Source: CAYZXK01 sp964482395 (GTDB taxonomy: Bacteria; Planctomycetota; Phycisphaerae; UBA1845; Fen-1342). From it: a stretch of 35,274 nt of DNA. Position 1 is the first letter of the stretch; the number at the start of each line of letters is the position of its first letter. The notes under the pieces were generated by a model. The model had not been told where the DNA came from. It worked only from the letters and a program-made list of their open reading frames with translations, and searched no databases. The stretch spans positions 1-35,274 of the forward strand of contig CAYZXK010000045.1 in the NCBI GenBank assembly GCA_964482395.1, in the 5' to 3' direction. The translations under genes were made by a program, and so were the position numbers. This document shows, piece by piece, positions 24,125-31,625 of the stretch.

Positions 24125-25279
24125 TCAGCACCTCCCGCTCAGAATGACGACCGCTCCGGTCGCCGTCGGCACCCCACGCCAGGAACAGACCAGACCCCGC
24201 CGGGCCTTGGGAAGTTGGCGCTGGCCGGCTTGCCCCCGGAGTTGCAGGATCGCCTCCAGCAGGCCGCGCAACGGGCTGGCGTCGTGCAGATGTCCGCAGC
24301 CCAACGAGCCGCCCGAGACGTTCACCGGGAACTTGCCTTCCCGCTCAAACACTCCCTGCTCGAGCAGCTTGCCGGCCTGGCCCGCCGGAGCCAGCCCCAA
24401 GGCCTCCAGGTGCTGCAACTCCTTGTAGGCGTAAGTGTCGTCCACCTCGGCGAAGTCCAGCTCGTCGCTCGGATTGCGGATACCGGCCATCTGGTAGGCC
24501 CGCTGGGCGGCCTTCTCGGCGTAAACCGCCCGGGCCCAATCCCGGGTGGGCAGGTTACAGGTGTCCGAGGTCCAGCCGATGCCGTCCACGAAGACCGGCT
24601 GCCCTTTCAGCCGGGGCAGTACTTTCTCATGGGCGATCACGAACACAAAGGCTCCGTCGGCTGGGGCGGCTACTTGCAATTCAGTCAGCGGTTCGGCGAC
24701 CGGACGCGACGCGAGTGCCTGCTCGACCGATATCTCAGCCGAATAGGCGGCAATCGGGTTCCGCAGCGCATTGCGCTTGTTCTTGACGCTGACCCGGGCG
24801 GCCTGGGCCGCGGTGTTGCCGCTCTGATGCAGGTACCGGCGCATTTCCAGGCCGGCCACGAAGATGGGGTTCCAGCCGTGCGGCCGCACGTAGGTAGGGT
24901 CCAGGGCCATCGCCTCGATGTGAGCTGGATGCAGGATATTGGACGCTTTGGAGTGTCCTTCCAGCACCACGATCTCGGCGGCCCCGGCCTGTAAGATCAT
25001 CCAGGCAGTGGCCAACCCTTGGAGGCCATCGCCCGCCACGGTCTGAACCGGCTTCTGCACCGCACCCAACTGGTCGGGCGTGTACTCGTCGAAGATGCAC
25101 GTGCCCTCTCGGAAGTCCTCGGCCACGCCGACCACCGAGTCGATCTGCTGGTGCGTGATTCCCGCGTCCTGATAAGCCCGGACCGCCGCTTCAAATATCA
25201 GCTCCCGGAACGAGACCTCCGGGCTTAGGGGCCTCAGCGGCGTGAAGCCCGCGCCGACCACCGCCACTTTTCCATTCAT
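24125..25279 (-). CDS. Thiolase-fold (SCP2-thiolase-like) protein B without nucleophilic cysteine
   Basis: 384 aa. It is a distant paralogue of protein A, sharing VGAGFTPL, LEMRRYL, VSVKNKRNA, APADGAF and AYKELQHLEAL. At the thiolase nucleophile position the sequence is AGDGLQG, with Gly85 in place of cysteine. The acidic EVDDTYAYKE segment replaces the usual His-containing motif, while the C-terminal GCGHLHDAS keeps a histidine that protein A has lost. The two proteins therefore differ in which remnants of the thiolase site they keep, which suggests a heteromeric pair with split roles. The ATG at 25279 is chosen because GGAGG sits 8 nt upstream; a GTG at 25288 falls inside the spacer. This is the first gene of the block, 67-72 nt behind a candidate promoter. 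Confidence 0.88.
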   Translation of the reverse strand: MNGKVAVVGAGFTPLRPLSPEVSFRELIFEAAVRAYQDAGITHQQIDSVVGVAEDFREGTCIFDEYTPDQLGAVQKPVQTVAGDGLQGLATAWMILQAGAAEIVVLEGHSKASNILHPAHIEAMALDPTYVRPHGWNPIFVAGLEMRRYLHQSGNTAAQAARVSVKNKRNALRNPIAAYSAEISVEQALASRPVAEPLTELQVAAPADGAFVFVIAHEKVLPRLKGQPVFVDGIGWTSDTCNLPTRDWARAVYAEKAAQRAYQMAGIRNPSDELDFAEVDDTYAYKELQHLEALGLAPAGQAGKLLEQGVFEREGKFPVNVSGGSLGCGHLHDASPLRGLLEAILQLRGQAGQRQLPKARRGLVCSWRGVPTATGAVVILSGRC

Positions 25280-25351
25280 AAGCTGCACCTCCCTGAACGC
25301 CCCCGGGTTGCATGGAGCCCGGGGAAAGCTCCATCGCGGCTGAAGACCGGA

Positions 25352-25380
25352 ATTGTGGAGCAGTGCCGCCCAGACGTCAA
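25352..25380 (-). promoter_or_regulatory. Candidate sigma-70 promoter of the thiolase-like/DUF35 operon
   Basis: On the minus strand: TTGACG (5 of 6) at 25380-25375, a 17-nt spacer, CACAAT (4 of 6) at 25357-25352. The start site would be near 25345, leaving a leader of about 66 nt before the ATG at 25279. Confidence 0.42.
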
Positions 25381-25620
25381 ATTGAAAACCCGGGCCGGCA
25401 GCCCGTTGGCGAGCCGGTCAAGGCGCGTGAGCCAGTAGGGCCGGCCCCCCGAATCCGCCGTTCCTGGGTCGCCGGCAGGGTCGGGTTGTACGAGGGGTAG
25501 CCGCACCTTATTGGTGGGCATGTTGCCGCTGAGTTAGACCCCTGGCGGGCTGGAGCAAAGTTATCGGACCGCAACCGCGCACGGCAACGTCCTAATATTT
25601 GTACCTTAACGCGTTTTTAG

Positions 25621-25649
25621 TTGACATTGGCGCCCGGCCGAGTTATCAT
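25621..25649 (+). promoter_or_regulatory. Strong sigma-70 promoter upstream of the PEP-CTERM gene
   Basis: TTGACA (6 of 6) at 25621-25626, a 17-nt spacer, TATCAT (5 of 6) at 25644-25649. It is the best -35/-10 pair I found in the window, preceded by an AT-richer stretch. Transcription would start near 25656, about 270 nt before the ATG at 25927. Confidence 0.62.
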
Positions 25650-25683
25650 GCCTCGCAGACGTAGGAGGTTGCGGCGCCAACCG

Positions 25684-25716
25684 GCCGGTCGTGTCTGGGA
25701 GTGTTCTGCGACCGGC
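25684..25716 (+). other. Hairpin in the long leader of the PEP-CTERM gene
   Basis: GCCGGTCG at 25684-25691 pairs perfectly with CGACCGGC at 25709-25716 across a 17-nt loop. It lies about 30 nt after the predicted start site. A regulatory or stabilising role for the leader is possible; no known riboswitch pattern is recognised. Confidence 0.35.
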
Positions 25717-25926
25717 GGAGGCTGTTGAGGCGGAGGAGGCCGGTTCGCAAGACCCTGTACCGACTGTCCCTCTCACACAAACAGGGCGAATTGGCTGCCT
25801 GAAACCGAGCCAGCACTGGCGCCGGCGACGATAGGCGGACGCGGCAGCGGGTGGTCCGCTGCAACCGTTTCGGCGCGTCGGCGGATCGTCGTAGAAGAAC
25901 AGACTACTCGGTAAGGAGGAGCTTGT

Positions 25927-26643
25927 ATGAGATCTTTAGTGGTATTGGCGGCAGTCCTCGCGATTGCCGCACCGGCCTCGGCAGTGTACTGGTGGGACCA
26001 ACTCTGCCCCACCGACGACTACGGCGCAGCAAGCTGGATCGACTACGATACTCCCAGCGATGCCCTGACGGCTGACGACTTCCTTTGCAATGCCGCTGGC
26101 CCGATCACCGATATCTGGTGGACCGGTTGGTCGTACTACGGCGAGCAGTACATTCAGGCCTTCCGCATCAGCTTCTGGAGCGACGTCCCGGAGACCCCCA
26201 ACGACGAGAGCCATCCCGGCGACTTGCTGTGGGTCTACGACGTTTATGATTTCCAATACGTCGATCCGCCGGAGTGCGGCTACGGCTATGAGTACTACGC
26301 CCATATCGAGCCGGACAATGCCTTCTGGCAGGAACCTGGCAACATCTACTGGATCAGCATCCAGGGCATAATGGTGACCGACGGGTACTTCGACGCCTGG
26401 TACTGGCACTTCTACCAGCGCGGCCTAAACCACTGGGGTGATGACGCCGCCTTTTACTCCAACTACTTCGGCTATCCGCCGTGGTACAACTGGGGCGTGG
26501 ACGGCACCAATAACGTCAACCTGTATAACGGCCCATTCCCGGCCGGCTGGTTGTACTCGCTGGATATGTCGTTCCGTCTGGCCCCCGAGCCGGCTTCGCT
26601 GCTGCTGCTCGGGCTGGGCGTTCTGACGCTGCGTCGTCGTTGA
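25927..26643 (+). CDS. Exported PEP-CTERM-anchored surface protein
   Basis: 238 aa. A clean signal peptide (MRSLVVLAAVLAIAAPASA, cleavage near residue 19) and a C-terminal PEP-CTERM signal (Pro220-Glu221-Pro222, a Leu-rich helix, then a terminal RRR) mark it as an exosortase substrate for the cell surface or exopolysaccharide matrix. The body is extremely rich in Trp, Tyr and Asp, with ADDFLCNAAGPITDIWW near residue 52. This phrase recalls a domain of unknown function common in planctomycete PEP-CTERM proteins (recalled as DUF7901, not checked). Two cysteines near 25 and 55 could form a disulfide. An ideal GGAGGA lies 6 nt before the ATG. It has its own strong promoter, a 270-nt leader and a hairpin terminator, so it is monocistronic. 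No exosortase gene is in the window. Confidence 0.92.
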   Translation: MRSLVVLAAVLAIAAPASAVYWWDQLCPTDDYGAASWIDYDTPSDALTADDFLCNAAGPITDIWWTGWSYYGEQYIQAFRISFWSDVPETPNDESHPGDLLWVYDVYDFQYVDPPECGYGYEYYAHIEPDNAFWQEPGNIYWISIQGIMVTDGYFDAWYWHFYQRGLNHWGDDAAFYSNYFGYPPWYNWGVDGTNNVNLYNGPFPAGWLYSLDMSFRLAPEPASLLLLGLGVLTLRRR

Positions 26644-26692
26644 TAAGTAACGTTGCTGCTGCGGCAGCTTCGAACCTCTGATCGGAATGTGC

Positions 26693-26721
26693 ACGGCCCG
26701 CAAGCCTTTCTTGCGGGCCGT
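26693..26721. terminator. Hairpin terminator between the PEP-CTERM gene and ftsK
   Basis: A perfect 12-bp stem, ACGGCCCGCAAG at 26693-26704 with CTTGCGGGCCGT at 26710-26721, and a 5-nt loop. It lies 50 nt after the PEP-CTERM stop and 56 nt beyond the end of ftsK on the opposite strand. A short CTTATT follows on the plus strand. It can serve both converging transcripts. Confidence 0.75.
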
Positions 26722-26776
26722 CTTATTGCGCATAAAGTTGCCCCGAAGGAAGGGACCTGCTTGTCCGGGCCCGCTG

Positions 26777-29101
26777 CTATTGGGCGGGCAGCTCGCCGGC
26801 CTCCTGAGCCTCCTCACGATCACGCTGCCTTCTGGCCGCTTCCCACTCCTCCTTGGTCATGAGCACCTCGCGGGCCTGGCTTCCCTTGTATGGGCCCACG
26901 ATCCCCGCCGCGCACATCTGGTCGATCAACCGTGAGGCTCGCCCATAACCGATGTTGAACCGTCGCTGTAGCAGGCTGACCGAGCCGCGCTGACTCTGAA
27001 TGATCGCCTCGACCGCCTGGTCGAACAGCTCGTCCCGTTGCGAGTTGACGTCGGTCGACTGGGCTGGCAGCCCGGCCAGTTCCGGGTGGAACTCGGGGGC
27101 CCGTTGCTCCCGGCAGTGTCGGACCACCGCCCGAAGTTCTTCATCATCGACGAAGGTGCCCTGGGCCCGCACGAGCTTGGAGCTTCCCGGCGGCAAAAAC
27201 AGCATGTCACCCTGGCCCATCAACACCTCCCCGCCGTTCTGATCTAGGACGATCCGCGAATCCAGTCTGGACGACACTCGGAATGCGATCCGGCAGGGCA
27301 GGTTGGACTTTATCAGGCCGGTCACGACATTGGCTTGTGGTCGCTGGGTGGAGACGATCAGGTGGATGCCGACCGCTCGGCTCTTCTGGGCGATCCGGCA
27401 CAGGTAGAACTCGACTTCCTTGGCGGAGGTCATCATCAGGTCCGCCAGCTCGTCGATCATGATGACGATGTAGGGCAGTTGCAGCGGGATCTGCTCCATC
27501 TCCTGATCGCTGGCCGGCTGCAACCGTCGGCGCAGTTCGTCGGGTCCCAGCCGGTTATAGCCCCGGATGTCCTTGACGCCCGCTTCAGCTAGCAGGGCAT
27601 ATCGCTCGTCCATCTTGGTGGATGCCCAGTCGAGGATGGCCTCCGCCTTGCTCACCTCGGTGACGATGGGGGAGATCAGGTGTGGGATCTCCCGGTAAGC
27701 GGCCAGCTCCACCACTTTGGGGTCCAATAAGATCAGATTCACCTCCGATGGGCTGCGGGTCATCAGGATCGACATTATCAGGCTGTTGATGCAAACACTC
27801 TTGCCCGATCCGGTTGTGCCGGCGATAAGCAGGTGGGGCATGCGGGTCAGATCCGCCGTCAGGGCTTGGCCCGAGGCGTCCTTGCCCAGAAACAGCGGAA
27901 TGGCCATGTGCTCGACCCGGGCGACTGACATCTCCATTACGTCGCGCAGCCGAACCTTCTCCTTGTCCAGGTTGGGGACTTCGATGCCGATGGTGCTCTT
28001 TCCCGGCAGGGGGGCGACCACCCGGACGGCGGGTGCCTTAAGGGCCCGAGCCATATCGTTGGCCAATGAGGCGATTTGGCTGACTTTGATCCCCGGGGCC
28101 AGTTTCAGCTCGAAGACCGTGATTACCGGTCCGGTTTCGATCGCGACCACCTCCACCGCCAGCCGAAACTCGTTCAGGGTCTGCTCCAGAACGTAAGCCT
28201 TCTCGCGGCAGGCCGCCTCCAGTGCCGCCCGGTCGATCTGCACGCCTCGGCTGAGTAGTGATAAGGGCGGAAGCTCATAATCGTCGTCGCGGCGCTGCGG
28301 CCGGGCCGGCCGGGTGGGTTTCGGCGCCGGCGGGCCAATCTCGGTCACGGCCGCCTGGATCGCCGGAGGTGGCGTGCTCGTCGGCTGGCTAGCTTGGGAT
28401 GGAACTGGATCGCCTGAGTCTTTGCGCGCTGGGACGGGTCGCGGCATCACCGCCCGCTCGCTGGAGTTGCTAAGTGGTTTGGCCTCCGCCCCGCTCTTGC
28501 TGCCTGGGGACGGCGCAGGGGCACGAGTGGAGGCGGCGGGCCGGCTTTGACCGGCCCAGCGCAGCAGCCGAAACAGGCCCAGCAGGAGGTTGTCGGCCGC
28601 CAGCAGAAGCCCAGCCACCAGCGAGGCCGACAAAAGCAGCCAGATTCCGACAGGTTGCAGATGAGATCGCAGCAGGGCCGCCAGACCGGAGCCGATCAGT
28701 CCGCCCGAACCGCTGACCGGGTAGTGCTCGTAGCTTCCGAGGAACAGTGTGGCCAGGGTTGAGCTGACCGCGCAAACCAGCAGCAGGCCGACGAATCGCA
28801 GCCACAGCTCGCCCACCCGGGCCCCGCGCGACCAGGCGATCAGGGCCAGGCTGAGGAGGCCCAGAAGCGGGTAGGTCGCGATCCCGAGGTAATAAAAGAG
28901 GTAGTAGGCGACGGCAGCCCCAGGGACGCCGCACAGGTTGTAGGGTGGGGAGCGATTGGGCCAGACGGTAGTCGAGGGCGGGTCGGCCACGTCGAAGCTT
29001 AGTACGCTGGCCCAGACCAGCAGGCACGTCAGCCAGCCCACGACTATCAGCGTGAAACGCACCGCCGCCAGCCGCTCGTCCCTGCGCGATCTGTTGCCCA
29101 T
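26777..29101 (-). CDS. ftsK: DNA translocase FtsK/SpoIIIE
   Basis: 774 aa. About four membrane helices fill residues 10-215, followed by a Pro/Ser/Ala-rich linker (about 220-320), shorter than in E. coli. The motor carries Walker A GTTGSGKS with Lys434 and Walker B VIMIDELADLM with Asp550-Glu551, plus STQRPQANVVTGLIKSN. The C-terminal gamma winged helix (about 690-760: SLLQRRFNIGYGRASRLIDQM) would read KOPS-like sites. It pumps chromosome DNA at the division septum and activates dimer resolution. GGAG precedes the ATG at 29101 by about 10 nt, so the extra frame up to 29215 is left out. It diverges from mlaE across 122 nt. Confidence 0.97.
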   Translation of the reverse strand: MGNRSRRDERLAAVRFTLIVVGWLTCLLVWASVLSFDVADPPSTTVWPNRSPPYNLCGVPGAAVAYYLFYYLGIATYPLLGLLSLALIAWSRGARVGELWLRFVGLLLVCAVSSTLATLFLGSYEHYPVSGSGGLIGSGLAALLRSHLQPVGIWLLLSASLVAGLLLAADNLLLGLFRLLRWAGQSRPAASTRAPAPSPGSKSGAEAKPLSNSSERAVMPRPVPARKDSGDPVPSQASQPTSTPPPAIQAAVTEIGPPAPKPTRPARPQRRDDDYELPPLSLLSRGVQIDRAALEAACREKAYVLEQTLNEFRLAVEVVAIETGPVITVFELKLAPGIKVSQIASLANDMARALKAPAVRVVAPLPGKSTIGIEVPNLDKEKVRLRDVMEMSVARVEHMAIPLFLGKDASGQALTADLTRMPHLLIAGTTGSGKSVCINSLIMSILMTRSPSEVNLILLDPKVVELAAYREIPHLISPIVTEVSKAEAILDWASTKMDERYALLAEAGVKDIRGYNRLGPDELRRRLQPASDQEMEQIPLQLPYIVIMIDELADLMMTSAKEVEFYLCRIAQKSRAVGIHLIVSTQRPQANVVTGLIKSNLPCRIAFRVSSRLDSRIVLDQNGGEVLMGQGDMLFLPPGSSKLVRAQGTFVDDEELRAVVRHCREQRAPEFHPELAGLPAQSTDVNSQRDELFDQAVEAIIQSQRGSVSLLQRRFNIGYGRASRLIDQMCAAGIVGPYKGSQAREVLMTKEEWEAARRQRDREEAQEAGELPAQ

Positions 29102-29223
29102 CCCTGCTCGCTCCGGACTTTTTGGGCATGATATCGCGTCCGGTCTGGGATTTCGATAAGCTATTAGCCCGCTGGCCGCCCGGTAGAGCGGCCGGAGCCA
29201 GGAGCAGGCAGGCACGACTGGTT

Positions 29224-30072
29224 ATGCCCCGCGGGAAGGTTGTTACCAACGTGCTGGCGGCGATCGGGGTCGGCACCACTGACGCCCTCAGTCGCTGGCT
29301 GTCGAATTTCGGCCGCTTCTGGGTTTTCAGCGGCTACGCGGCGTCGTTCATACCGCTCGAACTGAGCACGGCTCGCGGGTGGCGCCGCCTGCTCCCGCAG
29401 TGCTTCTACATCGGGACACGCTCCACGCCGGTCATCATGCTCACCGGCATGTTCATCGGTATGGTGCTGATCGTGCAGGGTTGGGCCCAGTTTGACGCGG
29501 CCAACATGGCCGACCGGCTCGGAGCGATCATCATCATATCGCTATGCTCGGAGCTGGGGCCGGTGCTGGCGGGAGTGATGCTGGCCGGGCGAGCCGGCGG
29601 TGCCCTGACCGCCGAGCTGGGAACCATGAACATCACCGAGCAGCTCCTGGCCCTGCGATCCATGGGCGCCGACCCCATCCGCTACCTGGTCACGCCCCGG
29701 CTGGTCGCCTGCACCACCCTGGCGCCGCTGCTGACCTGTTACGCCAACATTATGGGGACGCTGGGCGCCTGGGCGGTGTACGCCTGGGTTTACGGGGGCG
29801 AGTCGGAGCCCTTCTGGTTCTATGCCCGGCAGACCGTCGAGCTGTGGGATGTGGGCAGTGGGCTGTTCAAGTCGGTCTTCTTCGGCGCCATGATCGGCCT
29901 GGTGAGCTGCTACAACGGCTTCCACTGCAAACCCGGGGCCGAGGGTGTCGGCCAGGCCTGCACCCAGAGTTTCGTGGTCAGCTTCATCCTGATCCTCATG
30001 CTCGACCTTTTCCTGGGCTTCTTGCTCAACGGGCTATATGCGATGTGGTTCGGCTTCCGGTCGCTGATTTGA
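29224..30072 (+). CDS. mlaE: ABC transporter permease of the MlaE family
   Basis: 282 aa with five to six membrane helices. Family motifs are clear: the amphipathic start, YIGTRSTPVIMLTGMFIGMVL, SELGPVLAGVMLAGRAGGALTAELGTM, EQLLALRSMGADPIRYLVTPR and VSCYNGFHCKPGAEGVGQA. MlaE permeases work with the MlaF ATPase and an MCE-domain protein to move phospholipids between the membranes of Gram-negative cells. The ATG at 29224 gives the usual family length; longer TTG or ATG starts at 29122/29128 would run close to the ftsK start. MlaF follows at 69 nt. No MCE-domain (MlaD) gene lies in the window. Confidence 0.92.
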   Translation: MPRGKVVTNVLAAIGVGTTDALSRWLSNFGRFWVFSGYAASFIPLELSTARGWRRLLPQCFYIGTRSTPVIMLTGMFIGMVLIVQGWAQFDAANMADRLGAIIIISLCSELGPVLAGVMLAGRAGGALTAELGTMNITEQLLALRSMGADPIRYLVTPRLVACTTLAPLLTCYANIMGTLGAWAVYAWVYGGESEPFWFYARQTVELWDVGSGLFKSVFFGAMIGLVSCYNGFHCKPGAEGVGQACTQSFVVSFILILMLDLFLGFLLNGLYAMWFGFRSLI

Positions 30073-30141
30073 ATGACTGTGCCCAACCACGCGACCCGGC
30101 ACACTGCCGCGGACTCGCGTACCGTGACTAGGAACTAACTT

Positions 30142-30930
30142 GTGGCCGACATCGACCATCCTATAATCGAGCTGCGGCGGGTCAGCAAGGCTTTCGGCCG
30201 CCAGAAGGTACTCGACGACCTGGATCTGAAGGTCCAGCGCGGCAAGACCACCGTGATTATCGGCCGCTCGGGGACCGGTAAGAGCGTCCTGTTGCGGCAC
30301 ATCGTCGGACTGCTGCGGCCCGACCGTGGAGAAGTCTACTTCGACGGCCAGCGCATCGACAACCTCAGCGAGCGCGCCCTGGTGCCCATCCGTCGGCGGA
30401 TCAGTTGCGTCTTCCAGCTCAACGCCCTGTTCGACTCGATGTCCGTGCTGGAGAACGTCGCCTTCCCCATGACCGAAAACCGCAGCGGCCCGATGGACCG
30501 TCGCAAGATCAATGACTTGGCTCATAAATGCCTGGAGATCGTGGGCCTGTCCGGGTTCGGCCACAAACGGCCCGGGGAGCTTTCAGGTGGGGAGAAGAAG
30601 CGGGTGGCCATCGCTCGGGCGATCGCTCTGGATCCGCCGCCGGACGTGATCCTGTACGATGAGCCGACCGCTGGACTGGACCCCCAACGATCGGACGCTA
30701 TCAACAAGCTGATCCGGCAGATGCAGAATCAGTTCAACGTGACCGGGGTGGTGGTGACTCACGACATGAAATGCACCGCCGAGGTGGGCGATCGCGTGTT
30801 GATGTTGTGGAACGGCAAGTTTATCGCCGACGGCACCCCGGACGAGATTCTGCAAGCCAAAGACCCGCACGTGCGTCGCTTCGTGCTCGGTCAGGCCGAA
30901 CCGGCCGATCTGGTGACGTTCACCGCCTGA
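30142..30930 (+). CDS. mlaF: ABC transporter ATP-binding protein of the MlaF family
   Basis: 262 aa. Complete ABC ATPase: Walker A GRSGTGKS with Lys47, a Q-loop in CVFQLNALFDSMSV, signature LSGGEKKRVAIARA, Walker B VILYDEPTAGLDP and switch His in VVTHDM. The phrases RSGTGKSVLLRHIVGLLRPD and FDSMSVLENVAFP are typical of MlaF/Ttg2A, partner of MlaE in retrograde phospholipid transport. The start is GTG at 30142 with a weak GGAA upstream. It is read with mlaE (69-nt gap). The next gene, flgM, has its own promoter. Confidence 0.95.
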   Translation: MADIDHPIIELRRVSKAFGRQKVLDDLDLKVQRGKTTVIIGRSGTGKSVLLRHIVGLLRPDRGEVYFDGQRIDNLSERALVPIRRRISCVFQLNALFDSMSVLENVAFPMTENRSGPMDRRKINDLAHKCLEIVGLSGFGHKRPGELSGGEKKRVAIARAIALDPPPDVILYDEPTAGLDPQRSDAINKLIRQMQNQFNVTGVVVTHDMKCTAEVGDRVLMLWNGKFIADGTPDEILQAKDPHVRRFVLGQAEPADLVTFTA

Positions 30931-30997
30931 CGGTGGGTCCGATAACCTCGACAATCGCTCGCCGGCCCGCGAAAATGCCGGCTCGCCTGGCGCCGCT

Positions 30998-31024
30998 GAA
31001 GGTTTACTCGGAAACAGCCGATAT
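30998..31024 (+). promoter_or_regulatory. Candidate sigma-28 (FliA) promoter of flgM
   Basis: GAAGGTTT at 30998-31005 (6 of 8 to TAAAGTTT), an 11-nt spacer, then GCCGATAT at 31017-31024 (7 of 8 to GCCGATAA). This equals the enterobacterial flagellar class 3 layout. The start site would be near 31031, about 145 nt before flgM, whose product restrains sigma-28. Confidence 0.6.
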
Positions 31025-31178
31025 ATCTGGTGAGCGAGTGTGCCCGCGGTGCATTCCCGTCTGGCCGATGGAGCGGCAGACAACGCACCGACGGTGAAGA
31101 CCCAAGCCAATCAGGAGGGCGAACCCGAAGGGGAGTCCGGCCTCGAGGCGGGGCCGGGCTCGGAGGCTCGAATCGTTC

Positions 31179-31454
31179 ATGAGCGAAATCGCGTCCATTA
31201 AGCAACAGTCTTACCCGTCGGTTGATACGCAACCGCAGCCGGCGACTGCTCGCCGATCTGCCGATCGGGAGGCGACGGTGGCTCCGCCAACCGACGATCG
31301 GCTGGAGCTCTCGGAAGCCGCCCGCGACTCTGGCGACGAGCTGGCCCGGCGTATCGAGCTGATCCGGGCCCAGATCGCGGACGGCACCTACCTCACTCCT
31401 CAGAAGCTGAAAGTGGCGATCGACCATCTGTGTCGAGAGCTCCTGGGCTGCTGA
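31179..31454 (+). CDS. flgM: Flagellar anti-sigma-28 factor FlgM
   Basis: 91 aa, the usual size. The N-terminal half is Gln/Pro/Ala/Thr-rich and probably disordered, as known for FlgM. The C-terminal half carries the sigma-binding helices: DRLELSEAA, then ARRIELIRAQIADGTYLTPQ and LKVAIDHLCRELL, matching the family pattern 'R...IRxxIxxGxYxxxxxKxAxxLL'. It would hold sigma-28 inactive until the flagellar hook is complete and FlgM is exported. CGGAGG lies about 12 nt before the ATG. No other flagellar gene is in the window. It sits between mlaF and pyruvate kinase, behind a candidate sigma-28 promoter. Confidence 0.87.
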   Translation: MSEIASIKQQSYPSVDTQPQPATARRSADREATVAPPTDDRLELSEAARDSGDELARRIELIRAQIADGTYLTPQKLKVAIDHLCRELLGC

Positions 31455-31625
31455 CTCGCTGACCCGTCGCCCGGGGTGGGGCAGGGGGGACTTCTATTGT
31501 CATTCGGCGGCAGCGGGTAGACTGCGCCTGCGTGGCTGAGGCGCGGTGCTGGGGCCGGGCCGGATGGGCTGAGCCGGCCGGGGGCCTTGCGTCGCACTTG
31601 GCCGGCAGATCTGCGAGGTTGGATC

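Larger units (their letters stand above)
25280..25926. other. 647-nt divergent intergenic region
   Basis: No convincing gene is present. It contains a leftward promoter candidate (25352-25380), a rightward one (25621-25649), an AT-richer stretch around 25590-25625 between them, and a long rightward leader with one clear hairpin (25684-25716). Short open frames on both strands lack a well-placed ribosome site. Confidence 0.6.

Noticed and set aside
22961..25279. Annotation of the two thiolase-fold proteins as acetyl-CoA acetyltransferases
   Set aside because: Both lack the acyl-accepting Cys and parts of the His motifs, so ordinary thiolase activity is not supported.
25735..25760. GGTTCGCAAGACC resembling a tRNA T-arm
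   Set aside because: The T-loop does not fit GGTTCGANNCC, and no acceptor stem or anticodon arm can be folded around it.
25691..25830. Short GTG-started frame in the PEP-CTERM leader
   Set aside because: The nearest GGAGG (around 25661) is about 25 nt upstream, too far, and the translation shows no leader-peptide pattern such as residue runs.
31040..31201. 53-codon GTG-started frame between the sigma-28 promoter and flgM, overlapping the flgM start
   Set aside because: No Shine-Dalgarno, acidic low-information sequence, no family resemblance. More likely untranslated leader.
31497..31523. TTGTCA / TAGACT as a pyruvate kinase promoter
   Set aside because: The spacer is only 15 nt and the -10 match is 4 of 6; too weak to list as a feature.
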